Assembly (NCBI GenBank): GCA_035513215.1
Contig: DATKCK010000112.1
Coordinates: 1 to 55,387, forward strand
Origin: DATCZB01 sp035513215
Lineage (GTDB): Bacteria > Pseudomonadota > Gammaproteobacteria > Steroidobacterales > Rariloculaceae
Length of the DNA stretch: 55,387 nt
Reading direction: 5' to 3'
A program made the translations under genes and the position numbers. The notes under the pieces were generated by a model, which saw nothing but the letters and a program-made list of their open reading frames with translations, searched no databases and was not told the DNA's origin. Shown piece after piece: positions 1 to 8,622 of this stretch (the stretch's first letter is position 1; each line of letters opens with the position of its first letter).

Positions 1-810
1 GCCCTGAACGAACCGCTCGCCGTCACGCCAGGCATTGCGAAACAGGACGAAGTGGCCCGTCTCGAGCAGGCCGAACCGGAGCGGCTCGACATCGCCGGCG
101 AAGGTCGATACGGCGAAGGCCGCCCGGTCGACGCGGCTGCCCGTCACCACGATCGCTTCCTCGGCGGCGGAAATCTCGGCCGACGCATCGTCGCTACCGG
201 CGAGCTCATCGAACGCCGCCTGACCACGAGCCGCGTTGTTGGCGAAATCGCTCTCCGCATCGGGCGCGGCCGGCCGGGCCCGGGCCGGTTCCGCTATCTC
301 CTGCCGCGCCTCGAGCTCGATCCCGCCGGCCCGAACCAGTCGGTTCGCCTCGAGCACGTCGGCGAGCCTCGTCTCGACGGTCGTCTTCGCCACGCGCTCG
401 GCGGCAGGCACGCTGTCGCGGTCCGATTCCGGCAGCAGCGGCGTCGAGAGCTGCCCGGCCGCATCGACCTGAAAGTAGCCGATCGTTCCCGGGAACGTGC
501 CCGCCGCCGCGAGCGACGAAAGCGGCGAGAGCTGCACGACGTTGGCCGCGCCGCCCGACGTCGCGACGGCATAGTCGAAGTCCGTGACGGGGCGCGCGTT
601 CTCGACCGCGATCGCGGCGGCCAGCCGCGTATCGATGCTGCGAACGAGGTCCTCGGCGACGAGCTGCTGGCGGCGAAACTCGGCCAGCTCGATCTGAGCG
701 AAACCTTGACGAATCAACAACGCGGCGGGCAGCGCGAGCCCAACGAAGAGCAGCCATAGCATCCAGCGCAGACGCCGCTCTCTGTAGCCCGGATCTGTGC
801 GCTTACGCAT
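1..810 (-). CDS. Sensor histidine kinase, N-terminal part (cut by window edge)
   Basis: The minus-strand frame opens at the ATG at 808-810 and stays open to base 1, giving 270 residues without a stop. The ATG overlaps the end of the response regulator gene by 8 nt (ATGCGTAA), so the two are translationally coupled. Residues about 15-34 form one transmembrane segment (RWMLWLLFVGLALPAALLI), followed by a long region rich in Ala, Glu and Asp that looks like an extracytoplasmic sensor domain. The DHp and ATPase domains would lie outside the window, so kinase identity is inferred from the overlapping OmpR-type regulator gene. The predicted role is sensing an envelope signal and phosphorylating the regulator. 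The second transmembrane helix is not visible, and the family of the sensor domain is not recognised. Confidence 0.7.
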   Translation of the reverse strand, partial: MRKRTDPGYRERRLRWMLWLLFVGLALPAALLIRQGFAQIELAEFRRQQLVAEDLVRSIDTRLAAAIAVENARPVTDFDYAVATSGGAANVVQLSPLSSLAAAGTFPGTIGYFQVDAAGQLSTPLLPESDRDSVPAAERVAKTTVETRLADVLEANRLVRAGGIELEARQEIAEPARARPAAPDAESDFANNAARGQAAFDELAGSDDASAEISAAEEAIVVTGSRVDRAAFAVSTFAGDVEPLRFGLLETGHFVLFRNAWRDGERFVQG

Positions 811-1513
811 CGGCGGTCTCTGCGACGAGACGGTAGCCCGCGCCGCGAACCGTCACGAGGAATCGCGGCACAGCAGGATCGGGCTCGATCTTGCGCCTGA
901 GTTTGGCGATATGAATGTCGACGGTTCTGGTTTCGATCGCGGCGTTCCTGTCGTAGCCCCAGACCTTGTTCAGAAGCTCGTCGCGTGAGACGGGGCGATC
1001 GCCGTTGGCGTGCAGGTACCGAAGTATGTCGGCTTCGCGGCGCGTGAACGCAACCTCTTGCCCGCCATTCTCGCCGCTTAAGTTTTCGAGATCGATCCGG
1101 ATCCGGCCGTCGAGCTCGATGATTCGATCGGAATCGATGCCGATGCTCGCGCGTCTGAGCACGGCCTTGATGCGAAGCACGAGTTGCGCGACCGAGAAGG
1201 GCTTCCCGACATAATCATCGGCGCCAGAGGCAAGGCCCGTGATGATGTCGTCGTCACTGGTCTTGGCCGTCAGCATGATGATCGGCTGGCGCCGGTCCAC
1301 CTTCCGAATCTCGTCGCATATCGTGAAGCCGTCGACGCCCGGCAGCATGATGTCGAGAAAGATCAGGTCGAACCGGCCGCTCAGCGCCCGCTTGAGCCCG
1401 AGGTGGCCGTCGGCCTCGCACTCGACGCCGAAGCCGTGATAGACGAGCGCATCGGCGAGTCCCGTCCGAATCGCCGCTTCGTCTTCGATGATCAGGACTC
1501 GTGCTTGCCTCAT
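803..1513 (-). CDS. OmpR/PhoB-family two-component response regulator
   Basis: This 236-residue protein has the standard two-domain layout. The receiver domain spans residues 1-120, with acidic residues D11/E12, phosphoacceptor D54 (in FLDIMLPG), T82 (MLTAK) and K104 (GKPF). A C-terminal winged helix follows at about 135-232, with RREADILRYL, RDELLNKVWG, and the ETRTVDIHIAKLRRKIE recognition region and terminal RGAGYRL wing. All phosphotransfer residues are present. It is divergent from the PspA-like operon. The shared intergenic region carries an 11-bp direct repeat of the kind such regulators bind, so the PspA-like operon and autoregulation are likely targets. That target assignment is inference; the family assignment is solid. 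Confidence 0.93.
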   Translation of the reverse strand: MRQARVLIIEDEAAIRTGLADALVYHGFGVECEADGHLGLKRALSGRFDLIFLDIMLPGVDGFTICDEIRKVDRRQPIIMLTAKTSDDDIITGLASGADDYVGKPFSVAQLVLRIKAVLRRASIGIDSDRIIELDGRIRIDLENLSGENGGQEVAFTRREADILRYLHANGDRPVSRDELLNKVWGYDRNAAIETRTVDIHIAKLRRKIEPDPAVPRFLVTVRGAGYRLVAETADA

Positions 1514-1571
1514 GGCCTCGTCAGCTCGTCCGCGGGAGTGCCAAGGCTAGCAGCATAAGCCTCCCGGCAAG

Positions 1572-1609
1572 CGTAAATGTTTCGTAAATCCTCGAGCCGA
1601 TTCTTTACG
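1572..1609. promoter_or_regulatory. Candidate response-regulator operator (11-bp direct repeats)
   Basis: CGTAAAT occurs at 1572-1578 and again at 1583-1589, exactly 11 bp apart. A further inverted half-site, TTTACG, lies at 1604-1609. OmpR/PhoB-type regulators bind head-to-tail half-sites with this one-turn spacing. The element lies between the divergent regulator gene and the PspA-like operon. No clear sigma-70 hexamers could be placed with confidence around it. Confidence 0.45.
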
Positions 1610-1679
1610 TGCCCGTGTCTCGTTCCGGGACCCGGTCTGCTCCAGGATGCCGTCGAACCACTAGCGAGGAGGCGATCCG

Positions 1680-2207
1680 ATGGCACTGATCAGACGAGTA
1701 TCGCGATTGTTTACGGCCGATATGCATGCGGTCCTCGACCAGATCGAGGAGCCCGAGGTCGTGCTCCGGCAGGCGATCCGGGAAATGGAGGAGGAGCTGG
1801 CGCGCCAGCGCCAGCGCGGGAAATGGCTCCGGGCCGAAATCGAATCGGCAGCGGCGAAGCGCGACGCCTCCGAGGCGCTCCGACGCGATCTCGATGCCAG
1901 GCTCGATATCGCCTTTGCGAACGATAACGAAGCGCTGGCCCGGAGGCTGACGCGACGCAAGCTCGAGACGGCGAAGCTCGCCGAGCAAACCGAAGCCAGG
2001 CGGCAGGCGCTGGTCAGGCAGCTCGAGGAGCTCGAGGCACTCGTCGAAGCGAACGCAGATCACCTTGAGGGCATGCAGCAGAAGGCCTCGCTGCTCGCCG
2101 AGGATTGCACCGTTGGCGGGGGCGGCGACATGCGTGCATCGGGAATCGACGATGACGACGTCGAAATCGCGTTCCTGCGCGAGAAGCAGGCGAGGGCATC
2201 GTCATGA
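1680..2207 (+). CDS. PspA/IM30-like coiled-coil protein
   Basis: The 175-residue product is almost entirely charged coiled coil. Its N-terminus (LIRRVSRLFTADMHAVLDQIEEPEVVLRQAIREMEEEL) matches the start of PspA/IM30 proteins, which polymerise on the inner membrane and respond to envelope damage. It is shorter than classical PspA (about 220 residues), ending after helices 1-3 with an Asp-rich stretch (GIDDDDVEIAFLREKQA). An SD-like GAGGAGG precedes the ATG. Its stop overlaps the next ATG (ATGA), coupling it to a membrane protein, and a von Willebrand A protein follows. The context suggests envelope-stress maintenance under the divergent two-component system. The function is inferred from family membership. 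Confidence 0.8.
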   Translation: MALIRRVSRLFTADMHAVLDQIEEPEVVLRQAIREMEEELARQRQRGKWLRAEIESAAAKRDASEALRRDLDARLDIAFANDNEALARRLTRRKLETAKLAEQTEARRQALVRQLEELEALVEANADHLEGMQQKASLLAEDCTVGGGGDMRASGIDDDDVEIAFLREKQARASS

Positions 2208-2794
2208 GCGCGCGCACCCGTCAGCCGGGGTTTCTCGCCGAGGCCACTTTCGGTCTCGTGATCAGCCTGGTCGCGGCCGCGGTCGCATTGACGTTGTCTT
2301 TCGTTATGCCGGGGGCAATCGTCGCGCGACTGATCGTAGCGGGACTCGGACTCACGCTGGTGCTGCGCGCCATCGGCCGTTCCAGCGAAAGGAGGGGGCG
2401 CGTCGTCACGGTCGTCGTCTGGCTTGCCGTGGCGGCCGGTATCTGGGTCGTCGGAGTGAGTCTGCCGACCTATGTCGCGGTTCACGTGGCGCTGGCCTGG
2501 CTCGCGCGTTCGCTGTTTTCGTGCTCACGGCTCATCGAAGCGGGTCTCGATCTCGGGCTGACCTTGCTTGCGCTCAGTTTCGCGATCTTCGCCGCCGTGC
2601 GCACGGAGAGCGTTTTTCTCGCGACCTGGTGCTTCCTGCTCGTGCAGGCGTTTCAGGCTTCGATACCGGATCTTGCAGCGCGCATGACGGCGTCGGGCGA
2701 ACGGGACGTGCCCGCCAACGATCCGAACCACGGGTTCGCCGAAGCATTCAAGGCGGCCGACGAGGCGCTGCACCGCATCGCGGGGCGCCGCTGA
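2204..2794 (+). CDS. Polytopic inner-membrane protein of the PspA-like operon
   Basis: The protein has 196 residues, with five or six hydrophobic segments between about residues 14 and 160 (for example VISLVAAAVALTLSFVM, VVTVVVWLAVAAGIWVVGV and LLALSFAIFAAV). A hydrophilic C-terminal tail reads ERDVPANDPNHGFAEAFKAADEALHRIAGRR. It starts within the stop of the PspA-like gene (ATGA). I do not recognise the family. The overlap makes it a likely membrane partner of the PspA-like protein or of the following vWA protein. Confidence 0.8.
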   Translation: MSARTRQPGFLAEATFGLVISLVAAAVALTLSFVMPGAIVARLIVAGLGLTLVLRAIGRSSERRGRVVTVVVWLAVAAGIWVVGVSLPTYVAVHVALAWLARSLFSCSRLIEAGLDLGLTLLALSFAIFAAVRTESVFLATWCFLLVQAFQASIPDLAARMTASGERDVPANDPNHGFAEAFKAADEALHRIAGRR

Positions 2795-2822
2795 GGCCCG
2801 GGTTCAATCTCGAGGAGTAATG

Positions 2823-4007
2823 ATGATGAAAGCGAAACTGATTGCTGTGACTTTGCTACTGATGACGGCAGGCGCCGTCGTGCTCTATCCGTATGTGGAG
2901 ACCTCGGCCACGAGCCGGCCGGCAGAACCGGTCGTGCCGTCGAGGCACAAGGTCGAGGTCGTGTTCGTGCTCGACACGACGGGCAGCATGGGCGGGCTCA
3001 TCGCGACCGCCAAGGAAAAGATCTGGTCGATCGCAACGACGCTCGCGCAGGCGGAGCAGTCGCCCGAGATACGGATGGGGCTCGTTGCCTATCGCGATCG
3101 CGGCGATGCCTACGTCACCGACGTCGTCGATCTGAGCTCGGATCTCGATACGATGTACGGCCGGCTGATGCAGTACGCCGCGGATGGCGGCGGCGACACG
3201 CCCGAAAGCGTCAATCAGGCGCTTCACGATGCCGTTCACCGCATCTCGTGGAGCCAGGATCCGTCGAGCTACCAGGTGATATTCCTCGTCGGCGATGCGC
3301 CGCCGCATATGGACTATCAGGGCGAGGCGCCGTACCCGGAGATCGTCCGGGCGGCGGCGGCCAGCGGCATCGTCGTCAATACCATCCAGTGCGGAGAGAT
3401 GCCGCAGACTGTGGCGCCGTGGACCGAGATCGCGCGCCTCGGCAACGGGGGCTATCTCAAGGTCGAGCAGGCCGGCGGCGCGTTTGCCGTATCGACGCCA
3501 TTCGACAATGAGATCGCGCGGCTTTCGGCCGAGCTCGACGAAACACGGCTCTTCTACGGCTCGGTAGAGCAGATGGCACAGCTCGACGGCAAGCTCGCCG
3601 CCACCGCGGAACTCGAGGCGATTGCAACGACCGGTTCGCGCGTACGCCGCGCGGTCTTCAACGCGACCGAATCGGGTCGCACGAACCTGTTCGGTGATCA
3701 GGATCTCGTCGAGAACGTCACGCAAGGCGAGGTCGCGCTCGACGACGTCCCGGAAGAGGAGCTTCCCGAGAGCATCCGGGGGCTTGATCGCGCCGAGCAG
3801 GAGAAGCGGATCGAGGAGCTGGCCGGGCGCCGCGAGGCACTGCAAAGCCGCATCGATGCGCTGGCCGAGTCGCGTGCCGCGTTCATTGACGAGCGCGTCG
3901 CCGAGGAGGGCGGCGCCGAAGACTCGCTCGACCGCCAGATCTACGACATCGTCGTGGACCAGGCCGCTCCCGCGGGCCTGAGCTTCGAGAAGGGCCCCGA
4001 GTTCTGA
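2823..4007 (+). CDS. Membrane-anchored von Willebrand factor A domain protein
   Basis: An N-terminal hydrophobic segment (KLIAVTLLLMTAGAVVLYPYV) acts as a signal anchor. A vWA domain follows at about residues 40-240, and its MIDAS motif can be traced as DTTGSMGG, then GGGDTPES, then LVGDAPPH. The C-terminal third is helical and coiled-coil-like (RAEQEKRIEELAGRREALQSRIDALAE). Three ATGs follow one another from 2820. The GAGGAG at 2812-2817 is best spaced for the second or third, so the start is 2823 or 2826. It is the third gene of the PspA-like operon. vWA domains bind metal and protein partners, and here the role is probably periplasmic assembly or envelope sensing, which is inference. Confidence 0.85.
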   Translation: MMKAKLIAVTLLLMTAGAVVLYPYVETSATSRPAEPVVPSRHKVEVVFVLDTTGSMGGLIATAKEKIWSIATTLAQAEQSPEIRMGLVAYRDRGDAYVTDVVDLSSDLDTMYGRLMQYAADGGGDTPESVNQALHDAVHRISWSQDPSSYQVIFLVGDAPPHMDYQGEAPYPEIVRAAAASGIVVNTIQCGEMPQTVAPWTEIARLGNGGYLKVEQAGGAFAVSTPFDNEIARLSAELDETRLFYGSVEQMAQLDGKLAATAELEAIATTGSRVRRAVFNATESGRTNLFGDQDLVENVTQGEVALDDVPEEELPESIRGLDRAEQEKRIEELAGRREALQSRIDALAESRAAFIDERVAEEGGAEDSLDRQIYDIVVDQAAPAGLSFEKGPEF

Positions 4008-4015
4008 GAAATTGT

Positions 4016-4158
4016 GGGTCAGACCCCATTCCGGTTAGACCCCCTTCCGGTTGAGGATAATCGGGGTCAGACCCCATTCCGGTTGAGGGTCGTCGAAGTC
4101 GGGGTCAGAGCCTTCGGGCTCTGACCCCTTTCCTGCTTCCTGAATGGGGTCTGACCCC
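4016..4158. repeat. GGGGTCAGACCCC repeat cluster at a convergent junction
   Basis: This is an intergenic array between convergent genes. Copies of the palindrome lie at 4016-4027, 4063-4075 and, as GGGGTCTGACCCC, at 4146-4158. Two share the longer unit continuing ATTCCGGTT. At 4101-4128 a diverged copy forms a perfect 12-bp stem (GGGGTCAGAGCC / GGCTCTGACCCC) closed by a TTCG tetraloop and followed by TTT, which would work as a transcription terminator. Related copies occur at four other places in the window. Confidence 0.85.
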
Positions 4159-4160
4159 AA

Positions 4161-5366
4161 TTACCGGTAGGTGCGGTCGTCGCACTCGGTCGTGCCGTGG
4201 AACGGCAGGTCGGAGAGGAGCATGGTGTCGGAGCCGCGGTACTGGCCTTCGAAGTAGAGCGGGTCCTCGGCGACGTACTCGCGTCGGAGCGCGCCGGTTT
4301 CGGGATCGAAGCTGAAGCGCTCGACGATATGGAGCTCGTTGCTGTGCGGCACGCGGCCATCGGCATTCAGAATCCCGGGCAAAAAGCCGACCGTGTCGAC
4401 GATCAGGACGTCGTCTTCCCAGCGGCCGATCGAATGACCGGCGACGGATGGCTCGATATCGGCGGGATGCTCGGTCTGATCGAGGTGGATCGTGCGCTCG
4501 ATCCCCATCGATCCGTAGAGCATCTGGATGTCGTTCGTTCGTTGCACAATGCGGTTGACATCCATTTCGAAATACCAGTCGAATAGGATGTTCGTCGGCG
4601 CGCAGCGCAGACGCGGATTGTCGCCCGTCGCGAAATCGAGCCCCGCGATCGCGGCCTCGCCGGCCTCGGTCAGCGGCATCGACGTCGGGCGCTGGTTCCA
4701 GTAAGCGTCGACGGGATCGTCGGCGAGGGAAATCGCCGTGCCGCGGGCGCCGGGAAAGCCCGGCGCGCCGCCCGGCGTTTCGCCCGGCTCGAAGGTATCG
4801 GCCTGGCTCAACGGAACCAGCGTGCCCATCTGCCCACGCGGGTCGGTCATGACGCGCTGCTCCTGGGCCCAGTCGCCCGAGATATTCGGCACGCCATTGG
4901 CGAGCCGCGCCGGGCGGTTGTCGCCCGAGACCCGAATCGGCTCGCGGAGCTGTCCGTAACGATCGACGCTCGAGCCGTCGGCAAAGACGGCCGTGCCGAG
5001 GTAGCAGGTCGTCGGATCGTTGCGGTCCGGCGATCCCGAGATGCTGATCGTCGACCCCGTCACGAACATGTCCTCCGACCAGCCCGATCGTCGCAGCACG
5101 GTCGCGCCGCGCATCTCGCAGCGCCACTCGACCGGCTCGCCGCTCTCGTTCTCGGCCGTGAAGTGCACCCACGAATGCGGGTTCAGGAACTCGACGCGCG
5201 TGATCGTGCCTTCGAGCTCGATGTCGGTGTTGAGGTCGAAGTTGGCGATGCCGTGGTGGGCGGCGGCGGGCGCGCCCAGGGCCAGGCAAGCCGCGCCAAC
5301 CGTCAGTGCGACCGGAGTCCTGCCGACGCTATCGCGCATGTTCGACAGAACCCCGATCCTACTCAT
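4161..5366 (-). CDS. DUF6152 family exported protein with C-terminal lipocalin-like domain
   Basis: A signal peptide (PVALTVGAACLALGAPAAAHH) is followed by the DUF6152 region: HHGIANFD, then ITRVEFLNPHSWVHF, at about residues 40-160. A second domain of about 220 residues ends in a repeated-strand pattern with HSIGRWEDDVLIVDTVGF and ELHIVERFSFD. The start at 5366 is 2 nt after the TonB-dependent receptor stop. ATG 5339 (MRDSVGRT) is an alternative start. The family has no established function. The ...HSIGxWEgdxLVIeT... signature is shared with the products at 18523, 23858 and, more loosely, 47148. Following a TonB receptor directly suggests periplasmic handling of an imported compound. Confidence 0.85.
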   Translation of the reverse strand: MSRIGVLSNMRDSVGRTPVALTVGAACLALGAPAAAHHGIANFDLNTDIELEGTITRVEFLNPHSWVHFTAENESGEPVEWRCEMRGATVLRRSGWSEDMFVTGSTISISGSPDRNDPTTCYLGTAVFADGSSVDRYGQLREPIRVSGDNRPARLANGVPNISGDWAQEQRVMTDPRGQMGTLVPLSQADTFEPGETPGGAPGFPGARGTAISLADDPVDAYWNQRPTSMPLTEAGEAAIAGLDFATGDNPRLRCAPTNILFDWYFEMDVNRIVQRTNDIQMLYGSMGIERTIHLDQTEHPADIEPSVAGHSIGRWEDDVLIVDTVGFLPGILNADGRVPHSNELHIVERFSFDPETGALRREYVAEDPLYFEGQYRGSDTMLLSDLPFHGTTECDDRTYR

Positions 5367-5368
5367 AA

Positions 5369-7576
5369 TCAAAAGCGCTTCGTAAAGTCGACGCCATAGC
5401 GAGCCGGTTTTGCCTTGAACAGGAACCCGCCCGGCGACCATTCGGTGTTGTATTCGACATCGTTGATATTACGACCCCAGGCCATGACTGACCAGTCATC
5501 ACTCTGCACGCCGAAACGGACGTCAAGCAGATTGACTGGGTCGCGCACGGTCGTGTTCGCCGGGTCCCACCACGTGTCTCCGATCCTCTGGTAGTCGCCG
5601 CGCACAACAAACTCCTTGCCGCCGCTCCCGAAGGGGACATGGTACTGCAAAGTGAGATTGATCGTGTCTTCAGTCACGAGCGGCGCCTGATTACCGACAG
5701 CGCTCGGCGTCAGCGGGTCCTTGTAGGGGCTATCGCGCTTGATCTCGCTGTCTGTATAGCCGTAGCCGAACATCAGATCGAGATTGTCGGTTAGGCTAGC
5801 CGAGAGATCGAGCTCGAAGCCTTGGTAGTCGACCTGGCCCAGGCTCCCGAGGTTCTGGGTCGAGCTCGTTGCGAGGAACAGGAAGAAATACGAGCCTTCG
5901 GCCTCGGTGTCGAACACGCTGAAGTTCAGATCTACCCGATCGCTGAGTTGGCTCTTGACACCAACCTCGACGGTGTCCGCCACCTCCGCATCGAACAGAT
6001 CGACCACACCGAGCGCTTGCGCTCCCGGGTCGGCACCCACGCCCGTCTGATTGAATCCTCCGCTTCGGAATCCGCGGCCTACGCTGCCGTATACCGTCAG
6101 GCTATCGGACGGCCGAAATCGCAAGCTCACCCTCGGCTGCAGTTCATCCCAGGTCCGCTTGCGCACCTCGCCCGTTGAGGAATCGGGTGTAGGTAGGAAC
6201 GGCCCCGGGGTCAGCGTCGTGTTCTCCCGCTCGTCCTCGTCGTACCGCAGCGCCACAGCGATCTCGGTGCGATCGCTGATGTCGTAAGCGAGCTCCCCGA
6301 AGATCGCCCAGGCGAAGTTGTCCTGGCCATCGGCCAGATAGGTGATCTGATCGTTGCTCGGGTCGACGAACCAGGATGCAGGACTGACGGGGCTGCGGAA
6401 AACGGGGGTCGCGCCCGAGTTGCGATCGACGGTGTTCGCCGTCGAGATGAACCGATCGGTCTGAGTGAAGTACATGCCGCCGATCCAGCGCAGCCGATCC
6501 TCCGACGTCGACGTGAATCTGATTTCCTGGCTGATCGTGTCTACGTCCAAAAACTGGCTCTGTGCCCAGTCGATGCCGAAGATACCGAAGAAGAGAGATT
6601 CATCTATCGGCAGGAAGTTGAATTGATCGCCCGTCAGCAGCTCTTCGATCGAGTCCAAAGAGGTGATCGAAGTGAACGTGCCCCAGTCGGCGTCGTAGTC
6701 GACCTTGAACGCGAGCTGCGACAGATCGCGGTCGTTGACGCCGCGATTATTCACGCGGACGGGGATGCTCGTATTGTTGACGTTGTTGCCGAAATCGATG
6801 TTGAAGTAGAGCGCCTGTGTCTCGACCTCGGACAGGTAGACTCTCGCGTCCGTCCTCAGCCGGTCGGTCGGCTCCCAGAGCAGGCGAGCGCGCAGCGAAA
6901 TGTCCCGAAACGGATCGGCTTCCTCATTGAGGAATGTGTTGTCGATCCAGCCGTCGGTGTCATAATACGACAGCGACGCCTGATACTTGAAGACGTCCGA
7001 GTCGCCCACAGGGCCGCCAGCCGAGGCGCCGACATTGAATCCGGGACCATCGTCATAACCGAGCTTCACGCGTCCCTCGAACTCGTCGTCGGGCTCGCGC
7101 GTCGTGATCACGATGGCGCCACCGATCGCATTGCGTCCGTAGACCGCCCCCTGCGCGCCCTTGAGCACCTCGATCTGCTGAACGTCGAAGAGCTCCTGCG
7201 TCAGCTGCGCCGGATTCGTCAGCAGCACGCCATCGACGAGGATAGCCGCGGAAGGCTCGCTGTTGCGCGCCTGCGAGATGCCGCGAATCGTCAGGAAGGA
7301 CGTGCCCTGATTCTGCGTTTCCACGAGTGTGACGTTCGGCGTCAAAGACACGAAGTCCTGCGGTCGCTCGATGCCGGCGGCGGCGATGTCTTCCTCGCTG
7401 AAGGCCGTGATCGTGATCGGCACGTCCTGGAACGACTCGGCGCGGCGCCGGGCCGTCGTGACGATGACTTCCTCGTCCGGAACGATCTGCGCGCTCGCGA
7501 TCTCAAGATCCATGAAAAAGAGTGTGACGACGGCAATCGCGGCGACGGCCGCATAGCTACGATTCCTGGTGCGCAT
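5369..7576 (-). CDS. TonB-dependent outer-membrane receptor
   Basis: The product has 735 residues. The start at 7576 is preceded by AGGGAAAAC; the longer frame to 7660 lacks a ribosome-binding site. It has a signal peptide (RSYAAVAAIAVVTLFFMDLEIASA), a TonB-box-like stretch (DEEVIVTTARR), a plug domain (residues about 35-165, SEEDIAAAGIERPQDFVSLTPNVTLVET, VYGRNAIGGAIVITTREPDDEF) and a 22-strand-type barrel ending in the OMP-type terminal Phe (VDFTKRF). This subfamily in marine proteobacteria imports carbohydrates, aromatics or other organics rather than classical siderophores. The substrate cannot be read from the sequence. A DUF6152 gene follows 2 nt downstream, and a cupin gene lies upstream on the same strand. 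Confidence 0.95.
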   Translation of the reverse strand: MRTRNRSYAAVAAIAVVTLFFMDLEIASAQIVPDEEVIVTTARRRAESFQDVPITITAFSEEDIAAAGIERPQDFVSLTPNVTLVETQNQGTSFLTIRGISQARNSEPSAAILVDGVLLTNPAQLTQELFDVQQIEVLKGAQGAVYGRNAIGGAIVITTREPDDEFEGRVKLGYDDGPGFNVGASAGGPVGDSDVFKYQASLSYYDTDGWIDNTFLNEEADPFRDISLRARLLWEPTDRLRTDARVYLSEVETQALYFNIDFGNNVNNTSIPVRVNNRGVNDRDLSQLAFKVDYDADWGTFTSITSLDSIEELLTGDQFNFLPIDESLFFGIFGIDWAQSQFLDVDTISQEIRFTSTSEDRLRWIGGMYFTQTDRFISTANTVDRNSGATPVFRSPVSPASWFVDPSNDQITYLADGQDNFAWAIFGELAYDISDRTEIAVALRYDEDERENTTLTPGPFLPTPDSSTGEVRKRTWDELQPRVSLRFRPSDSLTVYGSVGRGFRSGGFNQTGVGADPGAQALGVVDLFDAEVADTVEVGVKSQLSDRVDLNFSVFDTEAEGSYFFLFLATSSTQNLGSLGQVDYQGFELDLSASLTDNLDLMFGYGYTDSEIKRDSPYKDPLTPSAVGNQAPLVTEDTINLTLQYHVPFGSGGKEFVVRGDYQRIGDTWWDPANTTVRDPVNLLDVRFGVQSDDWSVMAWGRNINDVEYNTEWSPGGFLFKAKPARYGVDFTKRF

Positions 7577-7793
7577 GTTTTCCCTCTGGACCAGATTAAT
7601 GCGATCCGATTGTACGCGGATCACAACAGAATTGGGATTCGCGCCACAGAAAAGCGTCAACGATATCCCAGTGGAATTATCCCGAAGGCTCGTCTGCGAG
7701 ACGGCGGAATAACCGGCCTCGAGGGCCGGAACCCGCGACGAGCGCCGGCGAAACGAGGGTGTTCACGGCAAGACCGCGTTTCCTTCCGGTCGC

Positions 7794-8480
7794 TTAGCCC
7801 GCCAACAGGTACCGGTGCCCGCCCTGCTTGACATAGAGCGTGCAGCCGGCGGCGGTCCGCGGCGAGTGGCGCGCGCCCCCGGGTAGCCGCAGCCACGTGC
7901 CGGCCTCGTAGTCCCCGAATTCGTCGCCGAACCCGCCTTCGACGACGAAGAACTCCGCCCCGGCGGGATGGGCGCGCTCGCCCCACTCGAGCCCCGGCCG
8001 CCAGCGCTCGAGCGCCATCGTGTCGCTGTATCCCGGTTGCGAATAAAGCGGCTTGACCTCGACGCCGGCGCGTTCGCCGGCCTGCGAGGCCATCGCGTTC
8101 GTATCGAGCGCCACCTGCTGCCGGTCGAGCCCCGGAAACTGCCGCAGCTTGACGAACAGCACGCAGCCAACGCGCGAGGACGGCGCGTGCCGGTAGCCCT
8201 CGGGATTCAGGAGATAGGTGCCGGCAGGCCAGTCGCCGCGGTCATCGGTGAAGACGCCCTCGAGCACGAGGATCTCCTCGCCGTCGGGGTGGCCGTGCGC
8301 ATCGAAGCTCGAGTCGGGATCGTAGCGAACGACCGACGTGACCTGGCCCGACTCTGCCGGACCGACGCGATGAACGCGCTTGCGCCAGACGCTCGGGCTC
8401 GGGCTCGGCGACCACGGCATCGTCGCCGTCGCCACCGCGACACGAACGCCGAGATCGCCATTGAGGGTCTCGTCAGTCAT
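7794..8480 (-). CDS. Double-cupin, ChrR-like protein
   Basis: The 228 residues contain two tandem cupin modules. In the first, RYDPDSSFDAHGHPDGEEILVLEGVFTDDRGDWPAGTYLLNPEG (residues about 52-95) carries the H-x-H...E metal motif and the G(D)xPAGTxxxxP motif. The second, ALERWRPGLEWGERAHPAGAEFFVVEGGFGDEFGDYEAGTWLRLPGG, repeats the pattern. This is the ChrR cupin anti-sigma type, but the zinc-binding N-terminal anti-sigma domain and a partner sigma gene are absent. It is therefore more likely a free-standing metal-binding cupin than a sigma regulator. Confidence 0.85.
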   Translation of the reverse strand: MTDETLNGDLGVRVAVATATMPWSPSPSPSVWRKRVHRVGPAESGQVTSVVRYDPDSSFDAHGHPDGEEILVLEGVFTDDRGDWPAGTYLLNPEGYRHAPSSRVGCVLFVKLRQFPGLDRQQVALDTNAMASQAGERAGVEVKPLYSQPGYSDTMALERWRPGLEWGERAHPAGAEFFVVEGGFGDEFGDYEAGTWLRLPGGARHSPRTAAGCTLYVKQGGHRYLLAG

Positions 8481-8500
8481 CGGGAAAGGATAGCGGGTTT

Positions 8501-8557
8501 GGGGTCAGACCCCTTTCAGGTTTGGATCGAATCCAAACCTGAAAGGGGTCTGACCCC
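8501..8557. repeat. 57-bp perfect palindrome built on the GGGGTCAGACCCC repeat
   Basis: Arms at 8501-8527 and 8531-8557 are exact reverse complements (27 nt each) with the 3-nt centre CGA. Each arm begins with GGGGTCAGACCCC and continues TTTCAGGTTTGGAT. It lies between the divergent starts of the cupin gene and glcD, unlike the other copies, which sit at convergent gene ends. A 10-nt tandem duplication, CCCATTGCAT, follows directly at 8555-8574. Confidence 0.95.
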
Positions 8558-8622
8558 ATTGCATCCCATTGCATCGAGTATAGTTCTGAGTCTCAGCCAC
8601 CCTGGAATCTTCAAGCCGATTA

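Noticed and set aside
52..759. Plus-strand 235-codon frame at the window start
   Set aside because: It is antisense to the sensor kinase frame, which starts with an overlap at the regulator stop and has a transmembrane helix.
803..4007. Proteobacterial dedicated sortase system (regulator plus vWA protein)
   Set aside because: No sortase gene or LPXTG-type signal is seen, and the regulator is an ordinary OmpR-type protein.
7794..8480. Anti-sigma factor ChrR
   Set aside because: Only the cupin part is present. There is no zinc-binding anti-sigma domain or adjacent sigma gene.
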